A model generated the notes under the pieces. That model saw only the letters and a list, made by a program, of their open reading frames with translations. It searched no databases and was not told the origin of the DNA. Shown piece after piece: positions 34,236 through 43,683 of a stretch of 64,000 nucleotides of DNA. The stretch's first letter is position 1, and each line of letters opens with the position of its first letter. The position numbers and the translations under genes were made by a program. Source of the stretch: Plantactinospora sp. BC1 (lineage in GTDB: Bacteria > Actinomycetota > Actinomycetes > Mycobacteriales > Micromonosporaceae); the NCBI RefSeq assembly GCF_003030345.1, contig NZ_CP028158.1:3348001-3412000 (forward strand), in the 5' to 3' direction.

Positions 34236-36932
34236 TCAGCGCGACAGCCGGTGGGCGAGTCCGGTCGTCGCCTCACCGTGCTGGTACGAGACGAGTACCG
34301 ACGACCCGGCCGGCGGCACGGCGTCGACCGGCAGCACCAGGGTGTGCCTGCCGGAGCTGAGGTCCCGGCTGGTGCTGGCGAGGACCTTCGCGCCGTCCCA
34401 GACGAAGACCCGGACGGTGCCGGGCTGCCTGGTACGCAGGTCCACGCTGACGGATCCGCGCCTGGTCTTCACCTGCTCGACCCGTACCGTGTTCTCCGGC
34501 AGGGCCCGCCAGCCGCCGGGGGCGACCCCGTCCCTGCTGGACTGTGCGATGGTCTGCGGCGAGTCCACGCTCAGCGCCGCCGTCGCCGGGAAGATCGGCT
34601 CCTTCGGCGCCGGGTCCCGGCTCGGGTACCCGTCGAGGCGGGCGATCCCCCACCGCCACGGGTCGGCCCGGACACCGGTCCAGGTCGACCAGCCGACCCG
34701 GGTCTGCCCGGACAGGTCCTGGGTGTCGGAGTCGTTGACCAGGATCTCCAGGCCCATCCGGTTCGGGTCGACGGTGTCCGGCAGGACGTCGAACGGAATC
34801 TTCGCCTCGATCCGGTAACCGTCGTACGGGTCGGAGACGACCGACGCGACCTGCATGCCGGGCGCGGTCTCGGGGCCGGGACCCTGGTGGTTGTCCCGCT
34901 CCCGGGCGTAGCACGGCGGGTTGCCGTGCTCCGGGTCGTTCGTGGTCGGGAAGAGCGCGACGTTGAAGACCGTCGAGGTGTTTCCGGAGTTGCCCCGGGG
35001 GTCGATGCCGAACTCCACGTTGTCGTTGCGCCGGGGACGCTTGCAGTCCTCCGGTGGCAGGACCGAGCCGAGGACGTCGTCGGTGACGTTCAGCAGCACG
35101 TAGACGGCGTCGTCGGTGTAGGTCAGCTGCGCGGTGCCGGAGATGTCCGAGGCGGGTGCCGCCGGTCCCTCCCAGCGGGTCGAGATGTCGATGGTCTCCC
35201 CGGTGTACTCCCCCGGCCCGGCGGTACCGTCGACCGTCGGCGCGGTCGCCGCCTTCGGGATCGTGGTGACCGGGACGAGGTTCAGCGCCCCGTTCTCGAC
35301 GGCGTCGCCGCCGTTGAAGCTGGTCTCGATCCCGACCGGGTAGGCGCCGTCGTTCGGTGCCCGGTTGGCGGTCGGCAGCGTCGGGTCCGTGTTGGTGACC
35401 GTGAAGGTGACCGCCGTACGCGCCCCCGGCCGCAGCCCCTGGTAGGTCTGCTGCGCCTCCGCCACGGAGAAGCCGGCCGGGAGGGTCAGCCGGACGGAGC
35501 CGGACTGCACCTGGTCGCTGTAGTTGGTCAGGTCGACCCGGATCGGCCGGGTGCCGCCGCTCGGCAGGCTTAGCAGCGAAGGGATCAGCGCGTCCAGCGC
35601 CTTGACGTCGTGCTTCTCGGTCCACTGCCGGAAGTCGGCGATCTCGGGCAGCGGTTCGAGGGTGCCGCGTACCGGTGCGGTGGCCCGGACGACCGCGCTG
35701 TTGCTGCCGCTGCCGTCCTTCTTGCTGGTCATGGTGGCCTTGAGCGAGAACCGGTCACCGGCGACGAGCCCCTGCGGCGGGGTGACGGTGAACGTCGCCA
35801 CCTTCGTCTTGCGGGTGGGGACGGTGCCGATGTCGCCGTTGCCCCTGACGGTCCAGCCGGCCGGGGCCGACAGGCTCACCCTGGCACCGGGGATCGCCCG
35901 GTCGGCGCCCCGGACGACCGCGTCGACCGTGAACGGACGTCCGGAGAGGACCTCCCAGCGTTCCGGTTGGACGTCCACTTCGGTACCGAGCGGAAGCCCG
36001 CCCCTGGCCTTGATGGTGGCGCCCTGTAGGGCCGCCGTGCCACCGGCCGTCGGGTCCGGGTACGGCGTACGGCTGTCGATCAGCGTGATCCGGTTGCAGC
36101 CGATCCTGGCCGGGTCGGTCTCGGCGTCGGCGCTGTTGCCCCAGCCCTGGCTGACGTACTCGCGTCGGGCCAGGACGTTGAGCTGGTTCCAGCGCATGTC
36201 GTCGTGCCGGGCCGACTGGTAGCCCTGCCAGGTGCCGAAGACGACGTTGGTCGGGTCGGACGGGGTGAACGGGGCGGTCTCGCAGGCCTGGCCGGTGGCG
36301 CCCGTGCCGGCGCCGCCGCTCTGGAAGATCCGCGCGGCCCGCCAGGGCTTGAGACCCTCCTGCCTGATCTGCTCCGGAAACGCGTTCGGGTCGGCCGCGG
36401 CGTAGAACGCCTCGACGGCGAGCATCGCGGCCTTCTGGTGGTTGCCGTGGTTGCCCTGGGTGGCCGAGGGGTTCATCGTGATGATGACCTCCGGCCGGGT
36501 CGTCCGGAGTACCCGCACGATCCGCGACAGCGCGCTCTGGTAGCCCCAGATCTGCTCGGAGAGCGGGGCGCTGGCGGTGTAGTAGAAGTCGACGGCGTCG
36601 AGGTTGTAGATGTGGTCGATGCCCGCCCAGCCGGTCGCGCGGCGCTCCTCGGCCTCGCGGAGGATCCCGAGCGGCGGGCCCTCCTCCAGGCCGACGGCGT
36701 TGCCGCCGCCCTCGCCGCGGGTCATGGTGATGACCCCGGCCTCGATGTCGTGGTATTCGTTCCAGTATCCGAGCATGCCGAGTTGGCCTGCTTCGTCGTC
36801 CGGGTGCGCCCCGATGAACATGACGTCCAGGTCGACGGCGTCGTCGGACTTGGCCGCGGCCGGAGCCGCGCCAAGCAGGCTGAGTGATACCAGACCGCAA
36901 ACCGCTGTTGCGATCTTGGCGCGCCATCTCAT
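34236..36932 (-). CDS. Secreted PIG-L-family deacetylase with accessory carbohydrate-binding modules
   Basis: 898 residues. A signal peptide (cleavage after AAA near residue 27) precedes a PIG-L domain with the zinc motif GAHPDDE (42-47) and a later His in NHGNHQKAA. PIG-L enzymes remove N-acetyl groups from glycans such as GlcNAc derivatives. Residues about 340-560 look like two NEW3/Ig-like modules (LTLPAGFSVAEAQQTY), and about 590-780 resemble a CBM9-like sugar-binding module (DDAVYVLLNVTDDVLG, RIEAKIPFDVLP). ATG at 36932 was chosen over 36938 because GGAGG is then seven bases away. It is convergent with the nSTAND gene. Confidence 0.85.
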   Translation of the reverse strand: MRWRAKIATAVCGLVSLSLLGAAPAAAKSDDAVDLDVMFIGAHPDDEAGQLGMLGYWNEYHDIEAGVITMTRGEGGGNAVGLEEGPPLGILREAEERRATGWAGIDHIYNLDAVDFYYTASAPLSEQIWGYQSALSRIVRVLRTTRPEVIITMNPSATQGNHGNHQKAAMLAVEAFYAAADPNAFPEQIRQEGLKPWRAARIFQSGGAGTGATGQACETAPFTPSDPTNVVFGTWQGYQSARHDDMRWNQLNVLARREYVSQGWGNSADAETDPARIGCNRITLIDSRTPYPDPTAGGTAALQGATIKARGGLPLGTEVDVQPERWEVLSGRPFTVDAVVRGADRAIPGARVSLSAPAGWTVRGNGDIGTVPTRKTKVATFTVTPPQGLVAGDRFSLKATMTSKKDGSGSNSAVVRATAPVRGTLEPLPEIADFRQWTEKHDVKALDALIPSLLSLPSGGTRPIRVDLTNYSDQVQSGSVRLTLPAGFSVAEAQQTYQGLRPGARTAVTFTVTNTDPTLPTANRAPNDGAYPVGIETSFNGGDAVENGALNLVPVTTIPKAATAPTVDGTAGPGEYTGETIDISTRWEGPAAPASDISGTAQLTYTDDAVYVLLNVTDDVLGSVLPPEDCKRPRRNDNVEFGIDPRGNSGNTSTVFNVALFPTTNDPEHGNPPCYARERDNHQGPGPETAPGMQVASVVSDPYDGYRIEAKIPFDVLPDTVDPNRMGLEILVNDSDTQDLSGQTRVGWSTWTGVRADPWRWGIARLDGYPSRDPAPKEPIFPATAALSVDSPQTIAQSSRDGVAPGGWRALPENTVRVEQVKTRRGSVSVDLRTRQPGTVRVFVWDGAKVLASTSRDLSSGRHTLVLPVDAVPPAGSSVLVSYQHGEATTGLAHRLSR

Positions 36933-37199
36933 GTGCATACCTCCTCTTGAGGACTCTGTGCAGGTCGGCGCAGGCGTACCGGTGTCGCTGCCGACGCGCG
37001 CCACGCGGACGGCGGAACCCCGACGCGGTACGTCGGTTCGCGGATTCACACGTGGGTCAACCGGGTGTCCGCCACGGATTCCGGTGGCGGCGTCGGATGC
37101 TCAGACACCAGCGGCGCTGGACGTCTGCGGTGGGTGAACGATCGGCGTTGGGGGCAGCGGGACGGTCGTCCGTACCCGCTGGAAGGCCTTCGCTGGGTA

Positions 37200-37228
37200 A
37201 CGCTAAAGATCGTCTTGGGGCGAGTCAA
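37200..37228 (-). promoter_or_regulatory. Principal-sigma-type promoter for the PIG-L gene
   Basis: On the minus strand TTGACT (37228-37223) and TAGCGT (37205-37200) are separated by 17 bases, close to the vegetative consensus. Transcription would start near 37193, giving a leader of about 260 bases before the start codon. I see no known riboswitch fold in it. Confidence 0.6.
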
Positions 37229-37445
37229 TCCTCTGGGCGCTCCTTTCTTTCTTCCGGGAAGAAATCAAGTGAACGTCCGAGCGCGATCCGCCATCCGCCG
37301 GTCGAACTCCTTGCCGGAGCCGCTAAGTACGACTTGTTCCGGCCGGCGATCGGGGCGGAAGACAGATACCAATGACACCGGAATAACGGACATAATTAAT
37401 TTGCCCGAGGAACGAAGGTATCCATCCGCGCAACTACGGCCACCC
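37229..37445. other. Gene-free, comparatively AT-rich intergenic stretch
   Basis: No credible gene on either strand; the only open frames are short and lack ribosome-binding sites. The sequence is noticeably richer in A+T than its surroundings (for example ACATAATTAATTTGCCCGAG near 37391), which in this genome usually marks control DNA. It lies between the PIG-L promoter and the terminator of the ROK kinase operon. Confidence 0.5.
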
Positions 37446-37496
37446 GTCGGGAAGGGGCCCGCCGCCGCTTTCCGGATCGGCGGGTCCCTTCCCGAC
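37446..37496 (-). terminator. Strong hairpin terminator of the ROK/lyase/ABC operon
   Basis: A 19-base arm (37446-37464, starting GTCGGGAAGGG) pairs with 37478-37496 with a single mismatched position (G·U-compatible in one orientation) around a 13-base loop. It begins 24 bases after the stop of the last operon gene. Confidence 0.8.
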
Positions 37497-37519
37497 ACAC
37501 CTGGGCCGCTGGCGGAGGA

Positions 37520-38572
37520 TCAGCCCCGATCCGGGGTGGAGACCAGCTCGGCCGCCATCGTCACCGCGCCGAGCAACGCCGCGTCGTCCGGGAACCCGGA
37601 GAGCACGAGTTCCGGGCGGTACGGCAGAGCCTCCGTGAGACGCTCGGCGAGCAGTTCGCGGACCAGCGGGTTACCCGCCACCCCGCCGACCAGCACCACC
37701 CGGCGCGGGTCGATCAACAGGCAGCAGGTCACCAGGTGGCGGGCGAACTCGTCGAGCCGGGCCCGCAGCGCGTCCCGGGCCGGACCGGGCCGGGCCGCCT
37801 CGGCACAGAGTGCCGCCGCGCCGCCGCTCAGACCGAACGTCGCCGCCAACCGGTCCAGCGCACCGCCGGAGAAGACCTGCTCCAGGATGGACTCCGGACC
37901 GGACCAGCCGGTCACGGCGTACCCGATCTCGCCGGCCGCCCCGCGCCGGCCGGACAGCACGGTGCCCTGCGTCGTGACCGCGGCCGCGACACCGGTGCCG
38001 AGCCCGACCACCAGCCCGGGATCCGCGTCCCGCAGCAGGCCGAGGCGCAGCTCGGCCAGGGCCGCCGCGTTCAGGTCGTTCGCCACCGCCACCTGCGCGA
38101 CGCCGAGCCGCTCCCGCACCGCGTCGGCCAACCGCAGCCCCTCCCAGCCGGGTACGTTCGGCGCCAGGTCGATGCCGTCGGACCGGATCACCCCCGGCGA
38201 GGCGATCCCGGCGGCGGTGAGTTCGCCACCGGCCCGGGCGAGCAGTTCCGCCGCCAGCTCCAGCGCCCGGTCCAGCGCCTGCCGGGCACCGAGTTCCGCC
38301 TGTGTGGCGACCCGCTTCGCGACCAGCAACCTGCCGCCGTGGTCGGCCACCCCGACGGCCATCTTCGTACCGCCGAAGTCGATGCCGAGCAGCCGCCCCG
38401 ACGCCGCCACGGCGTCCGGTGCCGCCCCCGACATCCGGCGTACGCCGTCGAGGTCGACGACGCCGGGTTGGGTCGGCGCCGCAGCGTGCCGGGAATGGGG
38501 GCCGCCGCCGTCGGAGGTCTCGGGACCGGGAAGCCGTTGTTCGGACGAGGTCGGGTGGGACCGTACAGTCAC
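37520..38572 (-). CDS. ROK-family sugar kinase-like protein
   Basis: 350 residues from GTG 38572, which overlaps the lyase stop (GTGA). The ROK core begins near residue 59 with GIDFGGTKMAVGVAD (phosphate 1 motif) and continues with VANDLNAAAL (catalytic Asp) and GLGTGVAAAV (phosphate 2). The zinc-binding CxCGxxGC cluster of classic ROK kinases is absent and the ExGH motif reads EIGY, so substrate choice may differ. ATG at 38434 would give a 304-residue form without the Pro-rich N-terminus and is a real alternative. Last gene of the operon; it may phosphorylate a sugar-like product of the upstream hydrolases. Confidence 0.82.
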   Translation of the reverse strand: MTVRSHPTSSEQRLPGPETSDGGGPHSRHAAAPTQPGVVDLDGVRRMSGAAPDAVAASGRLLGIDFGGTKMAVGVADHGGRLLVAKRVATQAELGARQALDRALELAAELLARAGGELTAAGIASPGVIRSDGIDLAPNVPGWEGLRLADAVRERLGVAQVAVANDLNAAALAELRLGLLRDADPGLVVGLGTGVAAAVTTQGTVLSGRRGAAGEIGYAVTGWSGPESILEQVFSGGALDRLAATFGLSGGAAALCAEAARPGPARDALRARLDEFARHLVTCCLLIDPRRVVLVGGVAGNPLVRELLAERLTEALPYRPELVLSGFPDDAALLGAVTMAAELVSTPDRG

Positions 38573-40035
38573 TGCCCGAGCCGCCCGTCCACGGCCTCGT
38601 GCAGGGCCCGCTCGGCGGCGGCGAGCCGGCCCCGCAGGCCCGTCACCCGGGCACCGACCGCGTCGAAGCTGCCTCGCAGGATCCGGACCTGTGCCCGTAC
38701 CGCCGCCGTGCCGGGACCGTCCGCCTGGGCGCGGTCCATGGTCAGCTCCGGGCGGACGGCGGCGGCGATGAGATCCGCCACCGCCGCGTCGTCGAGCGGG
38801 CCGGCGAGGCCCACCGTGCCGGCCGCGGCCCGGACCTGCTCGGCCGTCCAGGTGTCCGGGGTACCGGCCCGCACCAGGGTGCCGACCACCGAGTGTGCGG
38901 CCCGGAACGGCACGCCGTGCCGGGTCAGCGCGTCGGCGGCGGCCGTGGTGGTCGCCCCCGACGCGACGATCTCGGCCGGTGTCGGCGGCTGCTCCGGTAC
39001 GAGTTCGCCGAGGAACCCGCCGAGCAGCGCGAAGAACCGGTCGCCCCGGTCGCAGCTCTCCCAGAGCCGGACCTGTACGTCGGTGGTCGCGTTGTTGGAG
39101 TCCTCCCACCACGCCGCGCCCACGTTGTTCAGCACCGAGGCGGCGTCACCGGCCGCCGCGCCCGCCATCGAGACCAGGTGCTCCAGCACCACCGGGTTGC
39201 GCTTCTGCGGCATGATGCTGCTGCCCTGGGTGAAGTCCACCGGCGTGGCCACCCAGCGCCAGCTGAGCCAGTCCATCAGGGTGCGGGCCAGCCGGGCACC
39301 GGTGGCCAGCGCCTGGGCGTTGAGGGTGGCCACCCGGACCAGGTGGTCGGCGCCGGCCACCGCCTCGTACGAGTTGGTGATCAGACCGTCGAAGCCGAGC
39401 AGTTCGGCCAACCGGGCCGGGGAGATGTCCAGATCGGTACCGGCGAACGCGCACGAGCCCAGCGGCGAGCGGTTGAGCTGGTCCAGCAGGTCGGCGTAGG
39501 CGGTCGCCTCGTCGGCCAGCGCCTCGGCGTACCCGGCCAGGACGTGCCCGATCGTGGTCGGCTGGGCCGGCCGGCGGTGGGTGTAGCCGGTGATCAGCAC
39601 GTCGGCGTACCGGTCGGCGCGGTCCAGCGCGGTGAGCCCGGTGGCCAGCAGCCGGTCCAGTACGCCGAGCAGCTGCCCCCGCAGCACCATCCGGAACACG
39701 CCCGCGTCCAGGTCGTTGCGGCTGCGGGCGAGCTGGACGTCGAGTTCGGAGGTGGGTATCCCGCACACCTCGGCGAGACGCTTCTCCACCTGGAAGTAGG
39801 TGTCCTCCACACTGCCGTCGAACGGCGGCGGCGCGGCGGTGTCGGCCGCCAGCTCGCGCAGGCCGCGGAGCAGCCGGACCCCCCGTTCGGCCGGGATCAG
39901 GCCCTGCTCGACGAGCATCACCACGTGGGCCTGGCTGGCCTGCACCATCGGCCCGAACAGGTAGGGCGCGTGGTGGTCGTAGGTCGGCCGCAGGTGGTGC
40001 TGCTGGTAGGTGGTCAGCGACGGTCTGCTCGTCAT
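38569..40035 (-). CDS. Fumarase/aspartase-superfamily lyase, argininosuccinate-lyase-like
   Basis: 488 residues. The superfamily signature GSSIMPQKRNP starts at residue 271 and supplies the catalytic Ser. Other ASL-type segments are ARSRNDLDAGVFRM and ITGYTHRRPAQPTT. It lacks the WGGRF N-terminus of genuine ArgH; the start reads MTSRPSLTTYQQHHLRPTYD, and it lies among transport and hydrolase genes rather than arginine genes. Superfamily members eliminate fumarate from succinyl-linked substrates; a precedent with a non-arginine substrate is EDDS lyase. I therefore call it a paralogous C-N lyase with unknown substrate. GAGGG lies five bases before the ATG. Confidence 0.85.
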   Translation of the reverse strand: MTSRPSLTTYQQHHLRPTYDHHAPYLFGPMVQASQAHVVMLVEQGLIPAERGVRLLRGLRELAADTAAPPPFDGSVEDTYFQVEKRLAEVCGIPTSELDVQLARSRNDLDAGVFRMVLRGQLLGVLDRLLATGLTALDRADRYADVLITGYTHRRPAQPTTIGHVLAGYAEALADEATAYADLLDQLNRSPLGSCAFAGTDLDISPARLAELLGFDGLITNSYEAVAGADHLVRVATLNAQALATGARLARTLMDWLSWRWVATPVDFTQGSSIMPQKRNPVVLEHLVSMAGAAAGDAASVLNNVGAAWWEDSNNATTDVQVRLWESCDRGDRFFALLGGFLGELVPEQPPTPAEIVASGATTTAAADALTRHGVPFRAAHSVVGTLVRAGTPDTWTAEQVRAAAGTVGLAGPLDDAAVADLIAAAVRPELTMDRAQADGPGTAAVRAQVRILRGSFDAVGARVTGLRGRLAAAERALHEAVDGRLGQ

Positions 40036-40106
40036 GGTGTCCCTCGTGTCCGTTCGTTTCGCCGGAGGCCGTGCGTGGCGCTCCGGCAGGCGCGGCCCGA
40101 CGCCGC

Positions 40107-41060
40107 TCAGCCGGTCAGGCCGAGCAGCCGTTCCGCGTTGCCGGCGAAGATCGCCCGCAGGTCAGCGTCCGGCATCCCCATCTCCCGGCAGATCCGCAAC
40201 TGGTCGTCCAGGTACCGGCTGACGTAGCCGCGCGGGAACCAGGACGAGTCGCTGCCGAAGACGATGCGGTCCGGCCCGATCGTCTCGTAGCAGCGCTGGA
40301 AGAGGTCCTCCAGCGTCAGCTTGTACGGCATCCAGCGCACCCACTGGTTCGACCCGGAGGTGTCGACGTGGATGTTGGCGCAGCCCCAGGCGGCGAAGAG
40401 CAGCTCCTGCACGTGCTGCACCCCGAAGTGCGGCACCACGAAGGCCAGCTCGGGAAAGCGCCGGGCCACCCGGGCCAGGTGGTTCGGGCTGTCGTACGGG
40501 CTGGCCGACATGCCACCCGCGCTGCCGTAGTGCCCGACGTGCACCAGCACCGGCACCCCGAGCCGCTGCGCCGTCGCCCAGCCGGGATCGAGCGCCGGGT
40601 CGTCCAGCGGCCCGCGCAGCAGCGGGGCGAAGATCTTCCAGCCGCGCAGCCCGCGTTCGGTGACCGCCCGCTCCAGCTCGGCCGCGGCTCCGGGCCCGAA
40701 CGGGTCGTGGTGGGCGAACCCGAGGAACCGGTCGGGATGCCGGTCGACCAGGTCGGCCACCGCGTCGTTGCCGCCCCCGGTGACGAAGACCGCCCGGCGG
40801 ATGCCGTGTTCGCGCAGCTCGGTCGCCCACCGGTCGGCCTCGTCCGGCCAGTGTTCGGCGGGCGGCTCCGGCTCCGGGAACGACCACGCCCGGCGCCACC
40901 GGGCCGCGTACGGGGCGGCGCCGGCCGCGCGTACCGCCGCCTCCCGCTCGCCGCCGGGGTGCATGCCGACGGCGCGTTCGGCGGCCCGTACGGTCTGGTC
41001 GGCGCCGATCCGGAAGTGCAGGTGGAAGTCGACGATGTCGAGCCCCCGGTCGATCGTCAC
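40107..41060 (-). CDS. Amidohydrolase (Amidohydro_2, PF04909-type)
   Basis: 317 residues, TIM-barrel metal-dependent hydrolase. The metal ligands begin with DFHLHF (H13, H15); later VHVGHYG, VPHFG and VFGSDSSWFP provide the remaining His and Asp. Family members act as hydrolases or decarboxylases of cyclic or aromatic compounds. Its GTG overlaps the stop of the creatininase-like gene (GTGA), so the two hydrolases are co-translated and probably act in sequence. A 71-base gap with a weak 7-bp hairpin separates it from the lyase upstream of the kinase. Confidence 0.86.
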   Translation of the reverse strand: MTIDRGLDIVDFHLHFRIGADQTVRAAERAVGMHPGGEREAAVRAAGAAPYAARWRRAWSFPEPEPPAEHWPDEADRWATELREHGIRRAVFVTGGGNDAVADLVDRHPDRFLGFAHHDPFGPGAAAELERAVTERGLRGWKIFAPLLRGPLDDPALDPGWATAQRLGVPVLVHVGHYGSAGGMSASPYDSPNHLARVARRFPELAFVVPHFGVQHVQELLFAAWGCANIHVDTSGSNQWVRWMPYKLTLEDLFQRCYETIGPDRIVFGSDSSWFPRGYVSRYLDDQLRICREMGMPDADLRAIFAGNAERLLGLTG

Positions 41061-41899
41061 GAATCCTCCTCGAAGGCCCCGGGCGGTCCGGGCGGTGAGG
41101 CGGCCAGCCAGGAGTCGACCACCTCACGCAGCCGGGTACCGGCCAACTCGCGGACCTGCCGGCCGATCGGCTCGGTCGCCATCGACACGTGCCCGGACCA
41201 GCCCGCCCAGGGATCCGGCCGGGACTCGACCAGCACGTACGGGTGCCCGGTCGACAGCTTGGGCCGGGGCGGCAGGTCGTCGACGGCGTCCAGGCGTACC
41301 GAGGCCGGGTCGAAGCCGAGCACCCCGGACGTCTCGTACGCGCCGCCGTGCCCCCGGGCCGGCCGGTCGCCGTACAGCTCGGTGGTCTCGGCGGGGGTGA
41401 CCAGCTGGAACCAGTTGACCAGCAGCAGGCTGGCCCGGCGCCGGCCGGAGACCCACTCCATCGCCGCCCGCACCGTGGACATGTTGGCGTCGTGCCCGTT
41501 GACCACCAGCAGCCGGGGGAAGCCGGCGGCGACGATCCCCTCCAGCACGTCGCAGAGGTAGCCGACGGCCACCTCCGGGCGGATGGCGACGGTGCCCGGC
41601 CAGGGTCGGGTCTGGCCCGGGCAGGCGGTGTAGGGGACGGCCGGGAAGAGCACCCCCCGGCGGGTGCCGCCGGCCAGCTCGGCGGCGAAGCCCTCGGCCA
41701 GGATCAGGTCGGTGCCCAGTGGCAGGTGCGGGCCGTGCCACTCGACGGCACCGACCGGGAGTACGGCGAAGTCGGCCGCCGCCGTGACGGCCGGCAGCCG
41801 ACTGCCGGAGACCCGGCCGATCGGGATCAGTCCGGCACCGTCTGGCCAGTCGGCACCGGGCGCGTCCGGCGCGTCGCCTCCGGGGGTCAGTTCGTCCAC
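41057..41899 (-). CDS. Creatininase-family metal-dependent hydrolase
   Basis: 280 residues. The metal-binding pattern is present: GAVEWHGPHLPLGTD (Glu, His, Asp ligands) and VVNGHDANM in place of the common NGHGGN. The family (PF02633) includes creatininase, FAPy deformylase (ArfB), MftE and an inosose hydrolase, all opening C-N or C-O bonds in small ring or peptide substrates. GTG at 41899 overlaps the permease end by 13 bases. With the following amidohydrolase it probably forms the hydrolytic part of the operon's pathway; the substrate is not known. Confidence 0.86.
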   Translation of the reverse strand: MDELTPGGDAPDAPGADWPDGAGLIPIGRVSGSRLPAVTAAADFAVLPVGAVEWHGPHLPLGTDLILAEGFAAELAGGTRRGVLFPAVPYTACPGQTRPWPGTVAIRPEVAVGYLCDVLEGIVAAGFPRLLVVNGHDANMSTVRAAMEWVSGRRRASLLLVNWFQLVTPAETTELYGDRPARGHGGAYETSGVLGFDPASVRLDAVDDLPPRPKLSTGHPYVLVESRPDPWAGWSGHVSMATEPIGRQVRELAGTRLREVVDSWLAASPPGPPGAFEEDS

Positions 41900-43683
41900 C
41901 GTGCCGCCTCCCGGGCCGCCCGACCGCCGCCCTCCAGCCGACCGGAGACCACCATCACCACGAAGATCAGCGCCACCTGGAGCATCCCGTACGCCGCCGC
42001 CGTGCCGATCTCGAACGAGTACATCCGGTTGTTGATCGCCACCGAGATCGGTGCGGTACTGGCGGTGTAGATCAGCACCGAGGCCACGAACTCCCCGACC
42101 CCGTGCACGAAGGCGAGCAGCGCGCCGGCCAGTACGCCGGGGAGCATCAGCCGGAGCGTGATCGACCCGAACGCCCGGGGCCAGGAGGCGCCGAGGTTGC
42201 GGGCCGCCTCCTCCAGCGACGGGTCGAGCTGGGCCAGTGCCGCCGAACTCGACCGGAACACCAGCGGCAGGAAGCGCACGAAGTACGCCAGCGGCATGAT
42301 CCAGAACGTGCCGACCAGTACCTGCCCGAGGCTGAACGCGTTGCCGGTGCTGAACGCCGCGATCAGGTTGATCGCCACGACCGTGCCGGGCAGCGCCCAG
42401 GCGAGCATCACCGCCACGTCGAGCAGGCCGCGTCCGACGAAGCGGAGCCGGCGCACCGCGTACGCGATCAGCACGCCGACCACGACGCAGCCGGCGGTGG
42501 CCAGCAGGCTCATCTGCAACGAGTTGACGATCGGCTGGAACGCCTGCGGCTCGGTGAAGATGTCGACGAAGTTCTCCATGGTGTAGTCGCTGGGCAGCAC
42601 CTGGGTGGTCCACGAGCCGTCGACCGAGAACGCCACCACCGCGATCGTGGCGACCGGGGCCAGCAGCACCACCGTGGCGAGCAGCGAGCCGACCAGCGCG
42701 AGCCAGCGGCCGACCGGGTTGCGGATCTCCCGGCGGTACGCGGAGACGCCCTTGGACTGCGACCGGTAGCTGCGCCGCCCCTCGTACCAGCGCATGCCGA
42801 GCAGGAAGAGCACCGAGACGACGCCGAGCACGGAGGCGTAGGTGGAGGCCATCGGCAGGTCGCCGTTGGTCCGGTTGATGTAGATCTGCATCGTCATCGT
42901 GCGGTCGACGCCGAAGAGCAACGGCGCGGTGTACGAGGCGAGCGAGGTCATGAAGACCAGCAGCGAGGCGGAGACCAGCGCCGGGGTGAGCATCGGCAGC
43001 AGCACGGTGCGCCAGACCCTCACCCGCCCGGCGCCCAGGTTGTAGGCGGCCTCCTCCACCGAGGGGTCCATCCCGGCCAGCGCGGCGGAGGCAGCCAGGT
43101 AGAAGAACGGGTACATGGTGAAGGTGTGCACCACCAGCACCCCGGCGATGCCGTCGAACGGCAGCACCGGATTCTCCGTACCGAAGAGCTGTTGCAGGCC
43201 GCGCGGCAGGATCCCGGTCTCGCTGTAGAGCAGTTGGAACGAGATCGCGCCGATCAGCGGCGGGAGTGCCGCCGGGACCAGGATGATCGCCTCGATCAGC
43301 CGGCGGCCGGGGAAGGCGAAGCGCTTGAGCAGGAAGGCCATCGCGACCCCGACCACCCCGCAGAGCAGCACGCTGCCGGCCGAGATGCCCAGCGAGGTGA
43401 GCAGCGAGCTGCGGGCGACGCCGGCACCGGAGAGGAAAGCGGTGTAGTTGTCGACCCCGTCGCCGTCGGCGCTCTGTGCGAAGGTGGCCAGCATCGGCTG
43501 TACCACGTAGCCCCAGAGCACCAGCACCAGCGGCAACACCAGCAGGTACGGGAACCAGCCGCCGCCCGCGCCGCCGAACAGCCGGTCGGCGAGCCGGGAA
43601 CGACGGCCGGCCGGCGCCGGACCGGCCGACCGGGACGGGCCGGTCCGGGGTGGCTGCGGGGCGGTGGTCGTCGGAACGCTCAC
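41887..43683 (-). CDS. Fused two-domain ABC transporter permease (FbpB-type)
   Basis: 598 residues with two BPD permease domains in one chain, about 12 membrane segments. The coupling loops to the ATPase are EEAAYNLGAGRVRVWRTVLLP in the first half and EEAARNLGASWPRAFGSITLR in the second, the EAA motif. This fused arrangement is typical of the ferric-iron, 2-aminoethylphosphonate and related family-1 importers. GTG at 43683 overlaps the ATPase stop (GTGA). It forms an importer with the ATPase and lipoprotein upstream. Confidence 0.92.
   Translation of the reverse strand: MSVPTTTAPQPPRTGPSRSAGPAPAGRRSRLADRLFGGAGGGWFPYLLVLPLVLVLWGYVVQPMLATFAQSADGDGVDNYTAFLSGAGVARSSLLTSLGISAGSVLLCGVVGVAMAFLLKRFAFPGRRLIEAIILVPAALPPLIGAISFQLLYSETGILPRGLQQLFGTENPVLPFDGIAGVLVVHTFTMYPFFYLAASAALAGMDPSVEEAAYNLGAGRVRVWRTVLLPMLTPALVSASLLVFMTSLASYTAPLLFGVDRTMTMQIYINRTNGDLPMASTYASVLGVVSVLFLLGMRWYEGRRSYRSQSKGVSAYRREIRNPVGRWLALVGSLLATVVLLAPVATIAVVAFSVDGSWTTQVLPSDYTMENFVDIFTEPQAFQPIVNSLQMSLLATAGCVVVGVLIAYAVRRLRFVGRGLLDVAVMLAWALPGTVVAINLIAAFSTGNAFSLGQVLVGTFWIMPLAYFVRFLPLVFRSSSAALAQLDPSLEEAARNLGASWPRAFGSITLRLMLPGVLAGALLAFVHGVGEFVASVLIYTASTAPISVAINNRMYSFEIGTAAAYGMLQVALIFVVMVVSGRLEGGGRAAREAARWTN

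Noticed and set aside
37265-37498. 77-residue minus-strand frame in the intergenic region
   Set aside because: It runs across the terminator hairpin, lacks a ribosome-binding site and has no recognisable sequence.
40061-40087. 7-bp hairpin GCCGGAG/CTCCGGC between lyase and amidohydrolase genes
   Set aside because: Short stem in very GC-rich DNA; it may have an effect but is not strong enough to list as a feature.
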